A DNA stretch of 43,003 nucleotides from Gemmatimonas sp. (GCA_011390885.1 JAABRO010000024.1:1-43003); one strand, 5' to 3'; shown: positions 1 through 6,620, counted from the stretch's first letter. Made by a program: numbers and translations. The notes: generated by a model not told the origin, from the letters alone.

Positions 1-1
1 G

Positions 2-385
2 GAGAAGCAGGTGTGGCGCGACGAGCGGGCCGCGAGCTCCCCGATGGCCATCGCCATGACGCGTACCGAGGGACCGGGCGGCGTCACGCAGCGCGCGGCG
101 CCGGCCAACCTCGCGCAGCAGGAGCCCGACGCCTGGCCCGCCGTCATGCCGCTCTTCCAGGGGCAGCAGGTGTACGCCACGCCGAACGGCCAGGTCTGGG
201 TGGGGCGCTATCGCTCGGCCAGCGACAAGACCCCGCGGTACGACGTGTTCGACGCCGCCGGCAAGCTCACGGGGCAGGTGGTGTTTCCGCCGCGCACGCG
301 CATCGTGGGCTTCGGCAAGGGGGTGGTCTACACCGTGCGCGCCGACGAGGACGACCTGCAGTACCTGCAGAAGTGGACCATGTGA
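2..385 (+). CDS. C-terminal end of a probable six-bladed beta-propeller protein (5' partial)
   Basis: The frame is open from the left edge of the window and stops with TGA at 383-385, so only the last 127 residues are seen. The end of the protein has the pattern of a closing propeller blade: YATPNGQVWVGRY, then a hydrophobic strand with FPPRTRIVGFGKGVVYTVR and a terminal DEDDLQYLQKW. This resembles the final repeat of six-bladed NHL/TolB-like propeller proteins that are common in Gemmatimonadota, but that is a match from memory of the pattern, not an alignment. Signal peptide and substrate cannot be judged because the N-terminus is outside the window. A 98-nt gap separates it from the next gene, with no clear terminator. 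Confidence 0.6.
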   Translation, partial: EKQVWRDERAASSPMAIAMTRTEGPGGVTQRAAPANLAQQEPDAWPAVMPLFQGQQVYATPNGQVWVGRYRSASDKTPRYDVFDAAGKLTGQVVFPPRTRIVGFGKGVVYTVRADEDDLQYLQKWTM

Positions 386-483
386 CGGCACGGAACGCTT
401 GCTCCCCGGCTCCGCGTTGACTAGCCTGAACCAGCGCGCGGGCCGGCTGCCCGTCCCACGATACACGCCCTCCCGAGGCCTGC

Positions 484-687
484 ATGTTTGACGCCATCTT
501 CCCGATCGATCCCACGTCGTTCCTGCTGCCGTTCACGAAGATCTTCCTCACGCTGATCTCGTTCGTGTTCCGCGGCATCGTCGCGGTGGGGCCGATCGGC
601 CAGCTCGTGATCGTGGCCATCCCGACGGCGCTGTTCATGAAGGACATCTACGCCGGCCCGAAGGCGTTCAAGAACATCAAGCAGTAA
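484..687 (+). CDS. Small hydrophobic membrane protein, 67 aa, function unknown
   Basis: A GAGG ribosome-binding sequence lies 6 nt before the ATG. The product has a hydrophobic central part (about residues 13-58) broken by one arginine (FRGIVAVGPIG), giving one long or two short membrane segments, and a basic, hydrophilic end (AGPKAFKNIKQ). It has no cysteine, no signal-peptidase site and no motif that I recognise. The open frame is bounded by a good ribosome-binding site upstream and by an intrinsic-type terminator downstream (727-753), so it looks like a real single-gene unit. Function cannot be inferred; a small inner-membrane protein is the most that can be said. Confidence 0.6.
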   Translation: MFDAIFPIDPTSFLLPFTKIFLTLISFVFRGIVAVGPIGQLVIVAIPTALFMKDIYAGPKAFKNIKQ

Positions 688-726
688 TCGCGCGGACGGG
701 GCACGCCCGTCTCGACGTCGCTTTCG

Positions 727-753
727 CCCCGCCCGGCTCCCGCCGCGGCGGGG
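727..753 (+). terminator. Intrinsic terminator after the 67-aa membrane protein
   Basis: Arms CCCCGCC (727-733) and GGCGGGG (747-753) form a 7-bp GC stem around a 13-nt loop, followed at once by TGTTTTGCTT. It lies 40 nt after the stop codon at 687. Confidence 0.65.
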
Positions 754-858
754 TGTTTTGCTTGCGCTCCGCGTCGCGACGACCGACTTTCGCCGCGGCG
801 AGCCACCAGACGGTCCGCGGTGGGCCGGCTCCTCGTGGCGCGTTCACCCGGAGGCACC

Positions 859-1611
859 ATGACGGATCGCGGTGGTCGTGACCGAGGGCTCGTGCTCGTG
901 GCCGGCGCGAGTGGCGCCCTCGGACAGCGCGTTGCTCGGCGGCTGCTCGCGCAGGGCGTGCCGGTGCGCGCGCTCGGTCGCAACGCCGAGCGACTCGCGA
1001 CGCTCGCGGCGGCGGGGGCCGAGGTCGTGACCGGCGACCTGCGCGACGAGGCCGTGGCCGCGCGTGCCTGCAACGGCGCGCGACAGATCGTGTCCACCCT
1101 GAACAACGTCATGGGCACCGGGGCCTCGTCCCCCGTGGTCGTGGACCGACCGGCGTACCGCGCGCTTGCGTCCGCTGCCGCGCGCGCCGGTGTGCAGCGC
1201 TGGGTGCACGTCTCGGTGTTCGGCATCGGCCCCGACAATCCGGTGGACTACTTCCGCGTGAAGCACGGCGTGGACGAGATCGTCACCACGAGCGGCGTGC
1301 CGTGGGTGCTGGTGCAGCCGAGCGCATTCATGGAAACCTGGGTGACGACATTGCTCGGCGATGGCATGCGCCGCGACGGCAAGGCCACGCTGTTCGGTCG
1401 CGGTGATCGCGTGTCGAACTTCGTGGCGATGGACGACGTCGCGGGTCGGTTCAACGAGAAGGTGGGTCGCCTCATGTCGCTCGGCTACTGGAGCGCGACG
1501 ACCGACGTGCGCTGCGATGGGTGGGAGGAGACGGCCCGGCGCTTCGGCGTGTCGCCGATGTCGGTGCCCGAGTATCTGGCGGCCGAGCGCGCGGCGGGGG
1601 CAGCGGCGTGA
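859..1611 (+). CDS. NmrA-like atypical SDR / NAD(P)H-binding protein, probably with an internal deletion
   Basis: The 250-residue product opens with LVLVAGASGALGQRVARRL, the glycine-rich dinucleotide-binding turn (GxxGxxG) of a Rossmann fold. It continues as an NmrA/atypical short-chain dehydrogenase: GDLRD, a Ser/Thr-rich strand at IVSTLNN, WVHVSVFGI, YFRVKHGVDEIV and LVQPSAFMETW. These proteins sense or use NAD(P)H; the substrate is not visible. The start at 859 is chosen because CGGAGG sits just upstream; an in-frame GTG at 820 exists but has no such site. After FVAMDDVA the chain jumps straight to RFNEKVGRLMSLGYW. In the family about 50 more residues, including a GGPE-type turn, usually lie between these parts, so an in-frame loss is likely. 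The next gene starts inside its stop codon (GTGA). Confidence 0.8.
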   Translation: MTDRGGRDRGLVLVAGASGALGQRVARRLLAQGVPVRALGRNAERLATLAAAGAEVVTGDLRDEAVAARACNGARQIVSTLNNVMGTGASSPVVVDRPAYRALASAAARAGVQRWVHVSVFGIGPDNPVDYFRVKHGVDEIVTTSGVPWVLVQPSAFMETWVTTLLGDGMRRDGKATLFGRGDRVSNFVAMDDVAGRFNEKVGRLMSLGYWSATTDVRCDGWEETARRFGVSPMSVPEYLAAERAAGAAA

Positions 1612-1757
1612 GCGGGCCAGAGGGGACGAGGCCGCCGGGTGGCGAGCCGCCGGTCACCGGTCCGCCGGCGTGGCTCGTGCGCACGTTCGTGGTGCTGGCG
1701 ATCCTGGGGCTGCTGGTTGAGGTGGCCGTGTATGCGGGGGCGTTCGGCGGCCGGTGA
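1608..1757 (+). CDS. Small single-span membrane protein, 49 aa
   Basis: A GTG at 1608 overlaps the TGA of the dehydrogenase-like gene, a usual sign of translational coupling. The product has a proline- and glycine-rich cytosolic start (about 24 residues) followed by one clear membrane helix (WLVRTFVVLAILGLLVEVAV) and a five-residue glycine-rich end. No motif identifies a function. Earlier in-frame starts would bury it inside the upstream gene and are not preferred. Confidence 0.5.
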   Translation: MSGPEGTRPPGGEPPVTGPPAWLVRTFVVLAILGLLVEVAVYAGAFGGR

Positions 1758-1782
1758 AGGGCGCAGCGCGAGCTGCGGATTA

Positions 1783-2012
1783 TGCCGGCAAGCTGCCGTT
1801 CTGCACCACTCGCCGCTCGCCCCTCGCCCCTTTCCCCTTGTCGCCGTGCCGCGAGATCGTCGCATGAGGTCGCGATGGTCGCGTGCGCTGTGTGGGGAAG
1901 CGCACCGATGGTCGCTCTCGTGCCACCATCTCGCGGAACGGACCCGAGGTCGAAGGGGCGAGCGGCGAGTCGCGAGCGGTGCAGAACTGCGGGTGAGCGC
2001 TGCTTGCCGGCA
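1783..2012. repeat. Large imperfect inverted repeat in a convergent intergenic region
   Basis: The 324 nt between the small membrane protein (plus strand) and the tRNA operon (minus strand) hold no plausible gene. They contain arms that pair in three blocks: TGCCGGCAAGC (1783-1793) with GCTTGCCGGCA (2002-2012), GTTCTGCACC with its complement, and ACTCGCCGCTCGCCCCT with its complement. The right arm has extra bases between blocks. The inner part has further self-complementary pieces (CCGCGAGAT / ATCTCGCGG). Read as RNA from either strand it would form a long branched hairpin. It could be a terminator, a palindromic intergenic repeat or a structured RNA. No transposase is present. Confidence 0.6.
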
Positions 2013-2033
2013 AATCGTCGAGCCCGAAACGCA

Positions 2034-2064
2034 AACGCCCCCTCGGCTGGGCCGAGGGGGCGTT
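2034..2064 (-). terminator. Terminator of the tRNA operon
   Basis: A perfect 14-bp inverted repeat (2034-2047 with 2051-2064) closes on a 3-nt loop, 17 nt beyond the last tRNA. The T-rich part after it on the minus strand is short (TTGCGTTT), so it is a strong hairpin with a weak tail. It could also stop transcripts from the plus strand. Confidence 0.7.
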
Positions 2065-2081
2065 CACTTTGGTTGTCTCAG

Positions 2082-2156
2082 TCGGGGCGACTGGATTTGA
2101 ACCAGCGACCTCCTGCTCCCGAAGCAGGCGCTCTACCGGGCTAAGCTACGCCCCGA
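2082..2156 (-). tRNA. tRNA-Pro (anticodon CGG)
   Basis: The minus strand folds as a 75-nt cloverleaf: acceptor stem TCGGGGC/GCCCCGA, anticodon stem CCTGC/GCAGG with loop TTCGGGA (anticodon CGG, reads CCG), and T arm with GTTCAAATC. It is the last gene of a five-tRNA operon. The 3' CCA is not encoded, here or in the other four. Confidence 0.96.
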
Positions 2157-2194
2157 AACTCCCACGAATCGCCTAGCCGCCACGACCCGTCACA

Positions 2195-2268
2195 TGCGCC
2201 CGAGAGGACTCGAACCTCTAACCTTCTGATCCGTAGTCAGATGCTCTATCCAATTGAGCTACGGGCGC
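2195..2268 (-). tRNA. tRNA-Arg (anticodon ACG)
   Basis: A 74-nt cloverleaf with acceptor stem GCGCCCG/CGGGCGC and discriminator A. The anticodon stem TCTGA/TCAGA encloses CTACGGA, so the anticodon is ACG; A34 would be deaminated to inosine by TadA to read CGU, CGC and CGA. Fourth in the operon. Confidence 0.96.
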
Positions 2269-2364
2269 GTACACTCGCCAAGAGCGCCAGCCAGCGCGTT
2301 CCTGAGGAGCACTGCAAGATAACGTGGGCGAATCGCAAACGCTACCTGCATTCCTGCGTGTGCA

Positions 2365-2438
2365 TGGGTCGTACAAGACTCGAACTTGTGACCTCCACGA
2401 TGTCAACGTGGCGCTCTAACCAACTGAGCTAACGACCC
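2365..2438 (-). tRNA. tRNA-Val (anticodon GAC)
   Basis: A 74-nt cloverleaf with acceptor stem GGGTCGT/ACGACCC and discriminator A. The anticodon stem CCACG/CGTGG encloses TTGACAT, giving GAC, which reads GUC and GUU. Third in the operon. Confidence 0.96.
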
Positions 2439-2491
2439 GGTCACGTGTGGAGCCTGGCCCTGACCTGCCAGCCGACTCCCCATTTTCAAAG

Positions 2492-2564
2492 AGCGGGAAA
2501 CGGGACTCGAACCCGCGACCCCAACCTTGGCAAGGTTGTGCTCTACCAACTGAGCTATTCCCGC
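2492..2564 (-). tRNA. tRNA-Gly (anticodon GCC)
   Basis: A 73-nt cloverleaf with acceptor stem GCGGGAA/TTCCCGC and discriminator U, as usual for bacterial tRNA-Gly. The anticodon loop is TTGCCAA (GCC, reads GGC and GGU). Second in the operon. Confidence 0.97.
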
Positions 2565-2647
2565 GTACGACCCTGCGTGACACCCGACACCTTCCGGCGG
2601 GGCCACACCAGCGAGTGATCCGGCAACCTGCCCGGCCTCCGCTGGCA

Positions 2648-2720
<73 letters not shown>

Positions 2721-2729
2721 GGCGCGACA

Positions 2730-2756
2730 CCCTCGCTGCCGAAGCGGCAGCGAGGG
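2730..2756 (-). other. Leader hairpin of the tRNA operon
   Basis: CCCTCGCTGCCG and CGGCAGCGAGGG form a 12-bp stem with a 3-nt loop, between the predicted promoter (2772-2800, minus strand) and tRNA-Ala. There is no T-tract after it on either strand, so it is not a standard intrinsic terminator. A processing stem in the precursor transcript is a reasonable guess. Confidence 0.5.
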
Positions 2757-2771
2757 CGTCAGGAACCGCGA

Positions 2772-2800
2772 AGAGTAGCGGGGTGTATGTCCCTCGTCAA
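2772..2800 (-). promoter_or_regulatory. Sigma-70-type promoter of the tRNA operon
   Basis: On the minus strand TTGACG (2800-2795) is followed by exactly 17 nt and TACTCT (2777-2772), close to TTGACA-N17-TATAAT. Transcription should start near 2764-2765, just before the leader hairpin and the five tRNAs. Confidence 0.75.
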
Positions 2801-3010
2801 GCGACGAGTTCACGCAGTTCGAAAACCGGCCTCGGCCGTGAGGCTGGCGAAACGGTTCGGAACCCGTATCTTGCTGGGCTGGCCCGGGCCAGACCCCGCC
2901 GCCGCCATGGCCGTCAACGAGATGGCCGGCTGGCGCGTGTCACACCCGGATGGTGTGCAGTTACTCCCCCGACATTTCGGACGGCGCCCACGCGCCTACA
3001 GGAATAGACC

Positions 3011-3901
3011 ATGACGACAGAGGTCAAGCGCAAGCGGCGTCGTGCAGCCCCCGCCGGGATTGCACCCTCCGAGCCGGAACGCGACATCCTCGACCAGTAC
3101 CTCTACGAGGTGAGCACGTATCCGCTCCTCAAGGGGGCCGAGGAGATCGAGCTCGCCAAGAAGATCCGCGCCGGCGACCAGGATGCGCTGCAGGAGCTCG
3201 TCAAGCGCAACCTGCGCTTCGTGATCTCCGTGGCCAAGAAGTACCAGAACCGCGGCCTCCCCCTCATCGACCTCATCGGCGAGGGCAACGTCGGCCTGCT
3301 CACCGCCGCGCGGAAGTTCGATCCCGACCAGGGCGTGAAGTTCATCTCGTACGCGGTGTGGTGGATCCGGCAGGCGATCCTCTCGTCGCTCGCGCGGCAG
3401 GGGCGCACCGTGCGCGTGCCGCTCAATCGCACCGCCGACCTCTCGCGCATCATCAAGGCCTCCGAGATCCTGCGCCAGAAGCTGCGCCGCGAGCCCTCCC
3501 CCGAGGAGCTCTCGCAGGTCACCGGCCTGAGCGTCGACGTGGTGCAGTCGCTCGCCGCGCTCAACACCGGCGACGTGCGGCTCGATGCGCCCATGGATCC
3601 CGATGGCGATCGCTCGCTCATCGAGCGCTTCGTGGCCGACGAGATGCCCGACGCCGAGGAGGAAGCCATGAACCGCTTCCTCACCGACGAGATCGAGTCC
3701 GCGCTCGGCACGCTGCCGCCGCGCGACGCGAAGGTGCTGCGTCTCTACTTCGGCCTCGAAGGCGGGCGCGAGCACACCCTCGAGGAGATCGGCTCCATGC
3801 TCGGCGTCACCCGCGAGCGCGTGCGTCAGCTGCGCGACCGTGCCCTCAAGCGCCTGCGCGAAGGCGATGTGGGCCGCGCGCTCGGCAGCTTCGCGGCGTA
3901 A
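3011..3901 (+). CDS. rpoD: RNA polymerase sigma-70 family factor, RpoD/SigA type (short form)
   Basis: The 296-residue protein directs core RNA polymerase to promoters. Region 1.2 spans about residues 24-53. Region 2 holds the core-binding and -10 melting segment DLIGEGNVGLLTAARKFD followed by FISYAVWWIRQAI (87-123). Region 3 covers about 140-215. Region 4 has the -35-reading helix-turn-helix TLEEIGSMLGVTRERVRQLR (256-275). These sequences are of group 1/2 type. There is no region 1.1 and no large spacer between 1.2 and 2, so it is about half the length of E. coli RpoD and similar in size to the primary factor of Bacteroidota. It may be the housekeeping factor, which the TTGAC-N17-TAnnnT promoters in this window would suit, but a paralogue cannot be excluded. 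The ATG at 3011 has a weak AGGAAT upstream. Confidence 0.88.
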   Translation: MTTEVKRKRRRAAPAGIAPSEPERDILDQYLYEVSTYPLLKGAEEIELAKKIRAGDQDALQELVKRNLRFVISVAKKYQNRGLPLIDLIGEGNVGLLTAARKFDPDQGVKFISYAVWWIRQAILSSLARQGRTVRVPLNRTADLSRIIKASEILRQKLRREPSPEELSQVTGLSVDVVQSLAALNTGDVRLDAPMDPDGDRSLIERFVADEMPDAEEEAMNRFLTDEIESALGTLPPRDAKVLRLYFGLEGGREHTLEEIGSMLGVTRERVRQLRDRALKRLREGDVGRALGSFAA

Positions 3902-3920
3902 CGCACCAACTCGCCGTCTC

Positions 3921-3958
3921 ACCGCGCCCCCCGTCGCTCGTGCGGCGGGGGGCGCGGT
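3921..3958 (+). terminator. Terminator after the sigma factor
   Basis: A perfect 12-bp stem (ACCGCGCCCCCC, 3921-3932, with GGGGGGCGCGGT, 3947-3958) starts 20 nt after the stop codon and is followed by CGTTT. It separates the sigma factor from the ATPase gene at 4070. Confidence 0.7.
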
Positions 3959-4069
3959 CGTTTCCGGCATCGCCTCGGCGCGTCCCGACGCGCCGGCGCA
4001 CCGCTGGCCCCGCTGCGCACGCGACGACATATTCGTGATGTCCCCGCTCGACGCCACCGTCACCACGCC

Positions 4070-4813
4070 ATGATCCAGCTCAAGGACGTCTACAAGGCCT
4101 TCGGCGAGAAGAAAGTCCTCCAGGGCTTCTCGCTCGACGTGCAGGAAGGCGAGACGATGGTCATCATCGGCTACTCCGGCACCGGCAAGTCGGTGGCCAT
4201 CAAGCACATCGTCGGCCTGCTCGAACCCGACGCCGGCGAGGTCTGGGTGGACAACGTGCGCGTGGACACGCTCCCGCGTCGCGAGCTCGTGAAGCTGCGC
4301 TCGAAGATCGGCTACGTGTTCCAGTTCGCGGCGCTCTTCGACTCGCTCTCCATCGGCGAGAACGTGGCCATGGGCCTGCGCAAGCAGGGCGAGCTGTCGT
4401 CGAAGGAGATCGAGCAGCGCGTCGCGGAATCGCTCGACATCGTCGACCTCGAGGATGTGGCGCAGCGCTTTCCGGCCGAGCTGTCGGGTGGCATGCGCAA
4501 GCGCGTCGGCATCGCGCGCGCGATCGCGCTGCGTCCGAAGTACATCCTGTACGACGAGCCCACCACCGGCCTCGATCCGGTCACCTCGGCGGTGATCGAC
4601 GAACTCATGGTGCGCATGCGTGACAAGCTCGGTGTCACCGGCATCGTGATCACGCACGACATGCGCAGCGCGTATCGCGTCGGCACGCGCATCGCGATGC
4701 TGTACGAGGGACGCGTGCGCCAGGTCGGCACGGTGGACGAGATCCAGCACTCCACCGACCCGATCGTCCGGCAGTTCATCGAAGGGCGTCCGTCGCTCGA
4801 ACCGGCCGCATGA
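4070..4813 (+). CDS. ABC transporter ATPase, MlaF type
   Basis: A 247-residue cytosolic ABC ATPase. All elements are intact: Walker A GYSGTGKS (34-41), Q-loop glutamine 85, signature LSGGM (138-142), Walker B ILYDEP (159-164) and switch histidine 196 in ITHDMRSAY. The wording of Walker A, the FQFAALFDSLSIGENVA segment and LSGGMRKRVGIARA match MlaF/Mkl, the ATPase of the phospholipid (Mla/MCE) transport system that keeps the outer membrane asymmetric. Usually mlaE (permease) and mlaD (MCE protein) are neighbours. Here neither is present, so partners must be encoded elsewhere or the gene works in another MCE-type system. Its last four bases (ATGA) overlap the start of the Nudix gene, so both are likely translated from one mRNA. 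Confidence 0.85.
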   Translation: MIQLKDVYKAFGEKKVLQGFSLDVQEGETMVIIGYSGTGKSVAIKHIVGLLEPDAGEVWVDNVRVDTLPRRELVKLRSKIGYVFQFAALFDSLSIGENVAMGLRKQGELSSKEIEQRVAESLDIVDLEDVAQRFPAELSGGMRKRVGIARAIALRPKYILYDEPTTGLDPVTSAVIDELMVRMRDKLGVTGIVITHDMRSAYRVGTRIAMLYEGRVRQVGTVDEIQHSTDPIVRQFIEGRPSLEPAA

Positions 4814-5667
4814 GCGACGCGCCCGACGACCGTCCGCGTCGCCGCCGGCGACGCCGTCGCGGTCGCGGCGGGCGTTCGCGTGTGCAACCGTCGACTGGCG
4901 CGCCCGAGACGAGCCGCGCTCCCTCGGCCGACGCGCCGCACGAGCCGGGCGACACGGCGGCCGCCAAGAGCGCTCGCAAGCCACGGCCCAAGCGGCGTCG
5001 TGGTGCGCGACGCGCCAAGCGACCCGCGCCTCCGGTCGCGGAGGGCACGACGGGCGTAACGCCGTCCGCGCCTGCGTCCGCCGCCCCCGAGACCGCCGCG
5101 TCGATTCAGGCCGCGCTCCCGGCACCGTCGGAGAGTCCGCCAACTGCGGCCACGCGCGACGCCTCGCGCCGCGACCGCGCCGAGCGCGAGACCTCGGCCG
5201 GCGGCATCGTGTATCGCGTGCAGAACGGCGAGCCGCTCTTCCTGCTCATTCGCGACAGCTACCGCAACTGGGGCTTTCCGAAGGGCCACCTCGAAGGCGT
5301 CGAGCAGCCGCAGGAGGCGGCGCTGCGCGAGGTGCAGGAGGAGACCGGACTCGGCGAGTTGCGCCTCGACGGGGCCATCGAAACGATCGACTGGTTCTTC
5401 CGCTTTCGCGGCAAGCTCGTGCACAAGGTCTGTCACTTCTACCTCATGCACACGCGGCATGCGCGCACGAGTCCGCAGCGCGAGGAAGGCATCACGGCCT
5501 GTCGCTGGGCGCGCTTCGACGAGGCCACCAAGCTCATCTCGTACGCGAACGCGCGGGCCGTGCTCATTCGCGCGAACGACATGGTGCTCGCCGAGCGCGC
5601 CCGCGTGGCCACGCGCGCACGTGCGGCGCCGGCGCGACGCGAGGACGAGGACGCGTCGCATGGCTGA
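4810..5667 (+). CDS. Nudix hydrolase with a long basic, disordered N-terminus
   Basis: The Nudix box is complete: G159-x5-E165-x7-R173-E-V-Q-E-E-T-G-L181, the Mg2+-binding site for cleaving nucleoside diphosphates linked to another group. The preceding FPKGHLEG and the WFFRFRGKLVHKVCHFYL strand fit the Ap4A/MutT-like class, with dinucleoside polyphosphates or oxidised nucleotides as possible substrates. Unusually, residues 1-125 are low-complexity: runs of arginine (RRRRRRRRGRGGRSR, then KPRPKRRRGARRAK) and Ala/Pro/Ser-rich stretches. Such tails are typical of RNA-binding or ribosome-associated proteins, so the enzyme could act on RNA ends or be tethered to RNA; this is inference. It overlaps its neighbours by 4 and 8 bp, suggesting a coupled operon with the ATPase and the regulator. 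Confidence 0.85.
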   Translation: MSDAPDDRPRRRRRRRRGRGGRSRVQPSTGAPETSRAPSADAPHEPGDTAAAKSARKPRPKRRRGARRAKRPAPPVAEGTTGVTPSAPASAAPETAASIQAALPAPSESPPTAATRDASRRDRAERETSAGGIVYRVQNGEPLFLLIRDSYRNWGFPKGHLEGVEQPQEAALREVQEETGLGELRLDGAIETIDWFFRFRGKLVHKVCHFYLMHTRHARTSPQREEGITACRWARFDEATKLISYANARAVLIRANDMVLAERARVATRARAAPARREDEDASHG

Positions 5668-6517
5668 TGCGGTCGGCGCCACGATGCCGGTGGTGTGCAC
5701 GATGCTGCGCCGCGAGCGGGCGCGCTCGCTCGTGCGCGCGGCGTTTCCGCGGCGTCGCGCCCAGCTGGTGCCGGTGCGCACGCGCGATGAGCTCGTGCAG
5801 GCGCTCACGACGCAGCTCGTCGACGCGGTGATCGTGGATGGCGGCTTCGGCGAGGACCTCGGGCGTGTGCTGCCGTTGGCGGAAGACTTTCCGTCGGCGC
5901 CGTTCTTTCTCGTGACGGCCATGCTGCCCAACGACGCGCCGCTCGTCGGGCGCGCAGTGGAGTGCGGCTGTGCCGACGTGCTCATCGAGGGCATCGACGA
6001 CGCGTCGGCGCGGCTCCTGATCCAGCACCGCGGCTTCAGCCAGCGCTTCGATCGCGCGCTGTCCAACCCGCCGCCGGTGCTCGGGCTCGTCACGCCGCTG
6101 CAGCTGCAGGTGTGGCGCGGGCTGGTGCGCCGCGCCGGCCGGCCGGTGCGCACGGAGCAGGTGGCGAAGGAGCAGGGCATGTCGCGCGAGCATCTCTCGC
6201 GGAGCTTCGCCAACGGCACGGCGCCCACCCTCAAGCGCGTGATCGACCTGGTGCGCGTGCTCGCCGCGGCCGAGCTGGCCAAGAACCCCGGCTTCGACGT
6301 GCGGGATGTGGCCGAGGTGCTGGGGTTCGCGAGCTCGTCGCACCTGTCGGGGACCACCCAGCGGCTGGTGGGGGCGAAGGCGAGCAGCCTGAGCCGTCTG
6401 CGCACCGTCGACCTGCTCGACCGGTTCGTGCAGCAGCAGGCGGAGGCCGAGGCCGAGGCGGAGACCGACGCGGAGGGGCTCGACGGCGATCCGGGCGGAG
6501 GCGGCGGACTGTCCTGA
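5660..6517 (+). CDS. AraC-family regulator with an N-terminal receiver-like domain
   Basis: The 285-residue protein has a C-terminal half with two helix-turn-helix elements of AraC type (about residues 160-250: VRTEQVAKEQGMSREHLSRSF and DVRDVAEVLGFASSSHLSGT). The N-terminal 115 residues have the alternating strand/helix pattern of a response-regulator receiver: ALTTQLVDAVIVDGG, then PFFLVTAMLP and DVLIEGIDD. The Asp in AVIVDGG could match the phosphorylated residue and the Thr in LVTAM the conserved switch residue, but the acidic pair at the start and the conserved lysine are not seen, so it is probably a pseudo-receiver. The C-terminus is acidic and glycine-rich. The ATG at 5660 lies 8 bp inside the Nudix gene. 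Targets are unknown; the atp operon directly downstream is one candidate. Confidence 0.75.
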   Translation: MADAVGATMPVVCTMLRRERARSLVRAAFPRRRAQLVPVRTRDELVQALTTQLVDAVIVDGGFGEDLGRVLPLAEDFPSAPFFLVTAMLPNDAPLVGRAVECGCADVLIEGIDDASARLLIQHRGFSQRFDRALSNPPPVLGLVTPLQLQVWRGLVRRAGRPVRTEQVAKEQGMSREHLSRSFANGTAPTLKRVIDLVRVLAAAELAKNPGFDVRDVAEVLGFASSSHLSGTTQRLVGAKASSLSRLRTVDLLDRFVQQQAEAEAEAETDAEGLDGDPGGGGGLS

Positions 6518-6576
6518 GCGCTCGGCGGGCCACCCGGCCGAGGCGCTTGAATCGCCGGGCAGACCACTCTGCCGGG
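6517..6576 (+). terminator. Two hairpins between the regulator gene and the atp operon
   Basis: AGCGCTCGGC with GCCGAGGCGCT (6517-6547, one bulge) and GGCAGA with TCTGCC (6558-6573) form consecutive stems right after the stop codon. Only short T runs follow (CTTGA, GGGTTGCCC), so this is a possible terminator or attenuator rather than a certain one. Confidence 0.4.
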
Positions 6577-6620
6577 TTGCCCCGACCTCGGGACTTGTGA
6601 TATTTTTCACAAGCTATACC
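6577..6620 (+). promoter_or_regulatory. atp operon control region with a perfect CRP-like palindrome
   Basis: Positions 6594-6613 read CTTGTGA-N6-TCACAAG. The core is TGTGA-N6-TCACA, an exact match to the consensus half-sites of the CRP/FNR family (CRP type; FNR sites are TTGAT-N4-ATCAA). The spacer is AT-only in a very GC-rich region. Possible promoter elements are TTGCCC (6577-6582) with TATTTT (6601-6606, 18-nt spacer), which the palindrome would cover, or TATACC (6615-6620) just beyond it. Which is used cannot be decided; the first would make the bound factor a repressor. Confidence 0.55.

Noticed and set aside
3840-4073. A 77-codon frame between the sigma factor and the ATPase
   Set aside because: It overlaps the sigma factor end and the terminator hairpin and has no supporting feature.
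2996-5143. A 715-codon open frame on the minus strand opposite the sigma factor and ATPase genes
   Set aside because: It mirrors two clear genes and is rich in Arg, His, Asp and Ala, as expected for antisense frames at high GC; no motif is seen.
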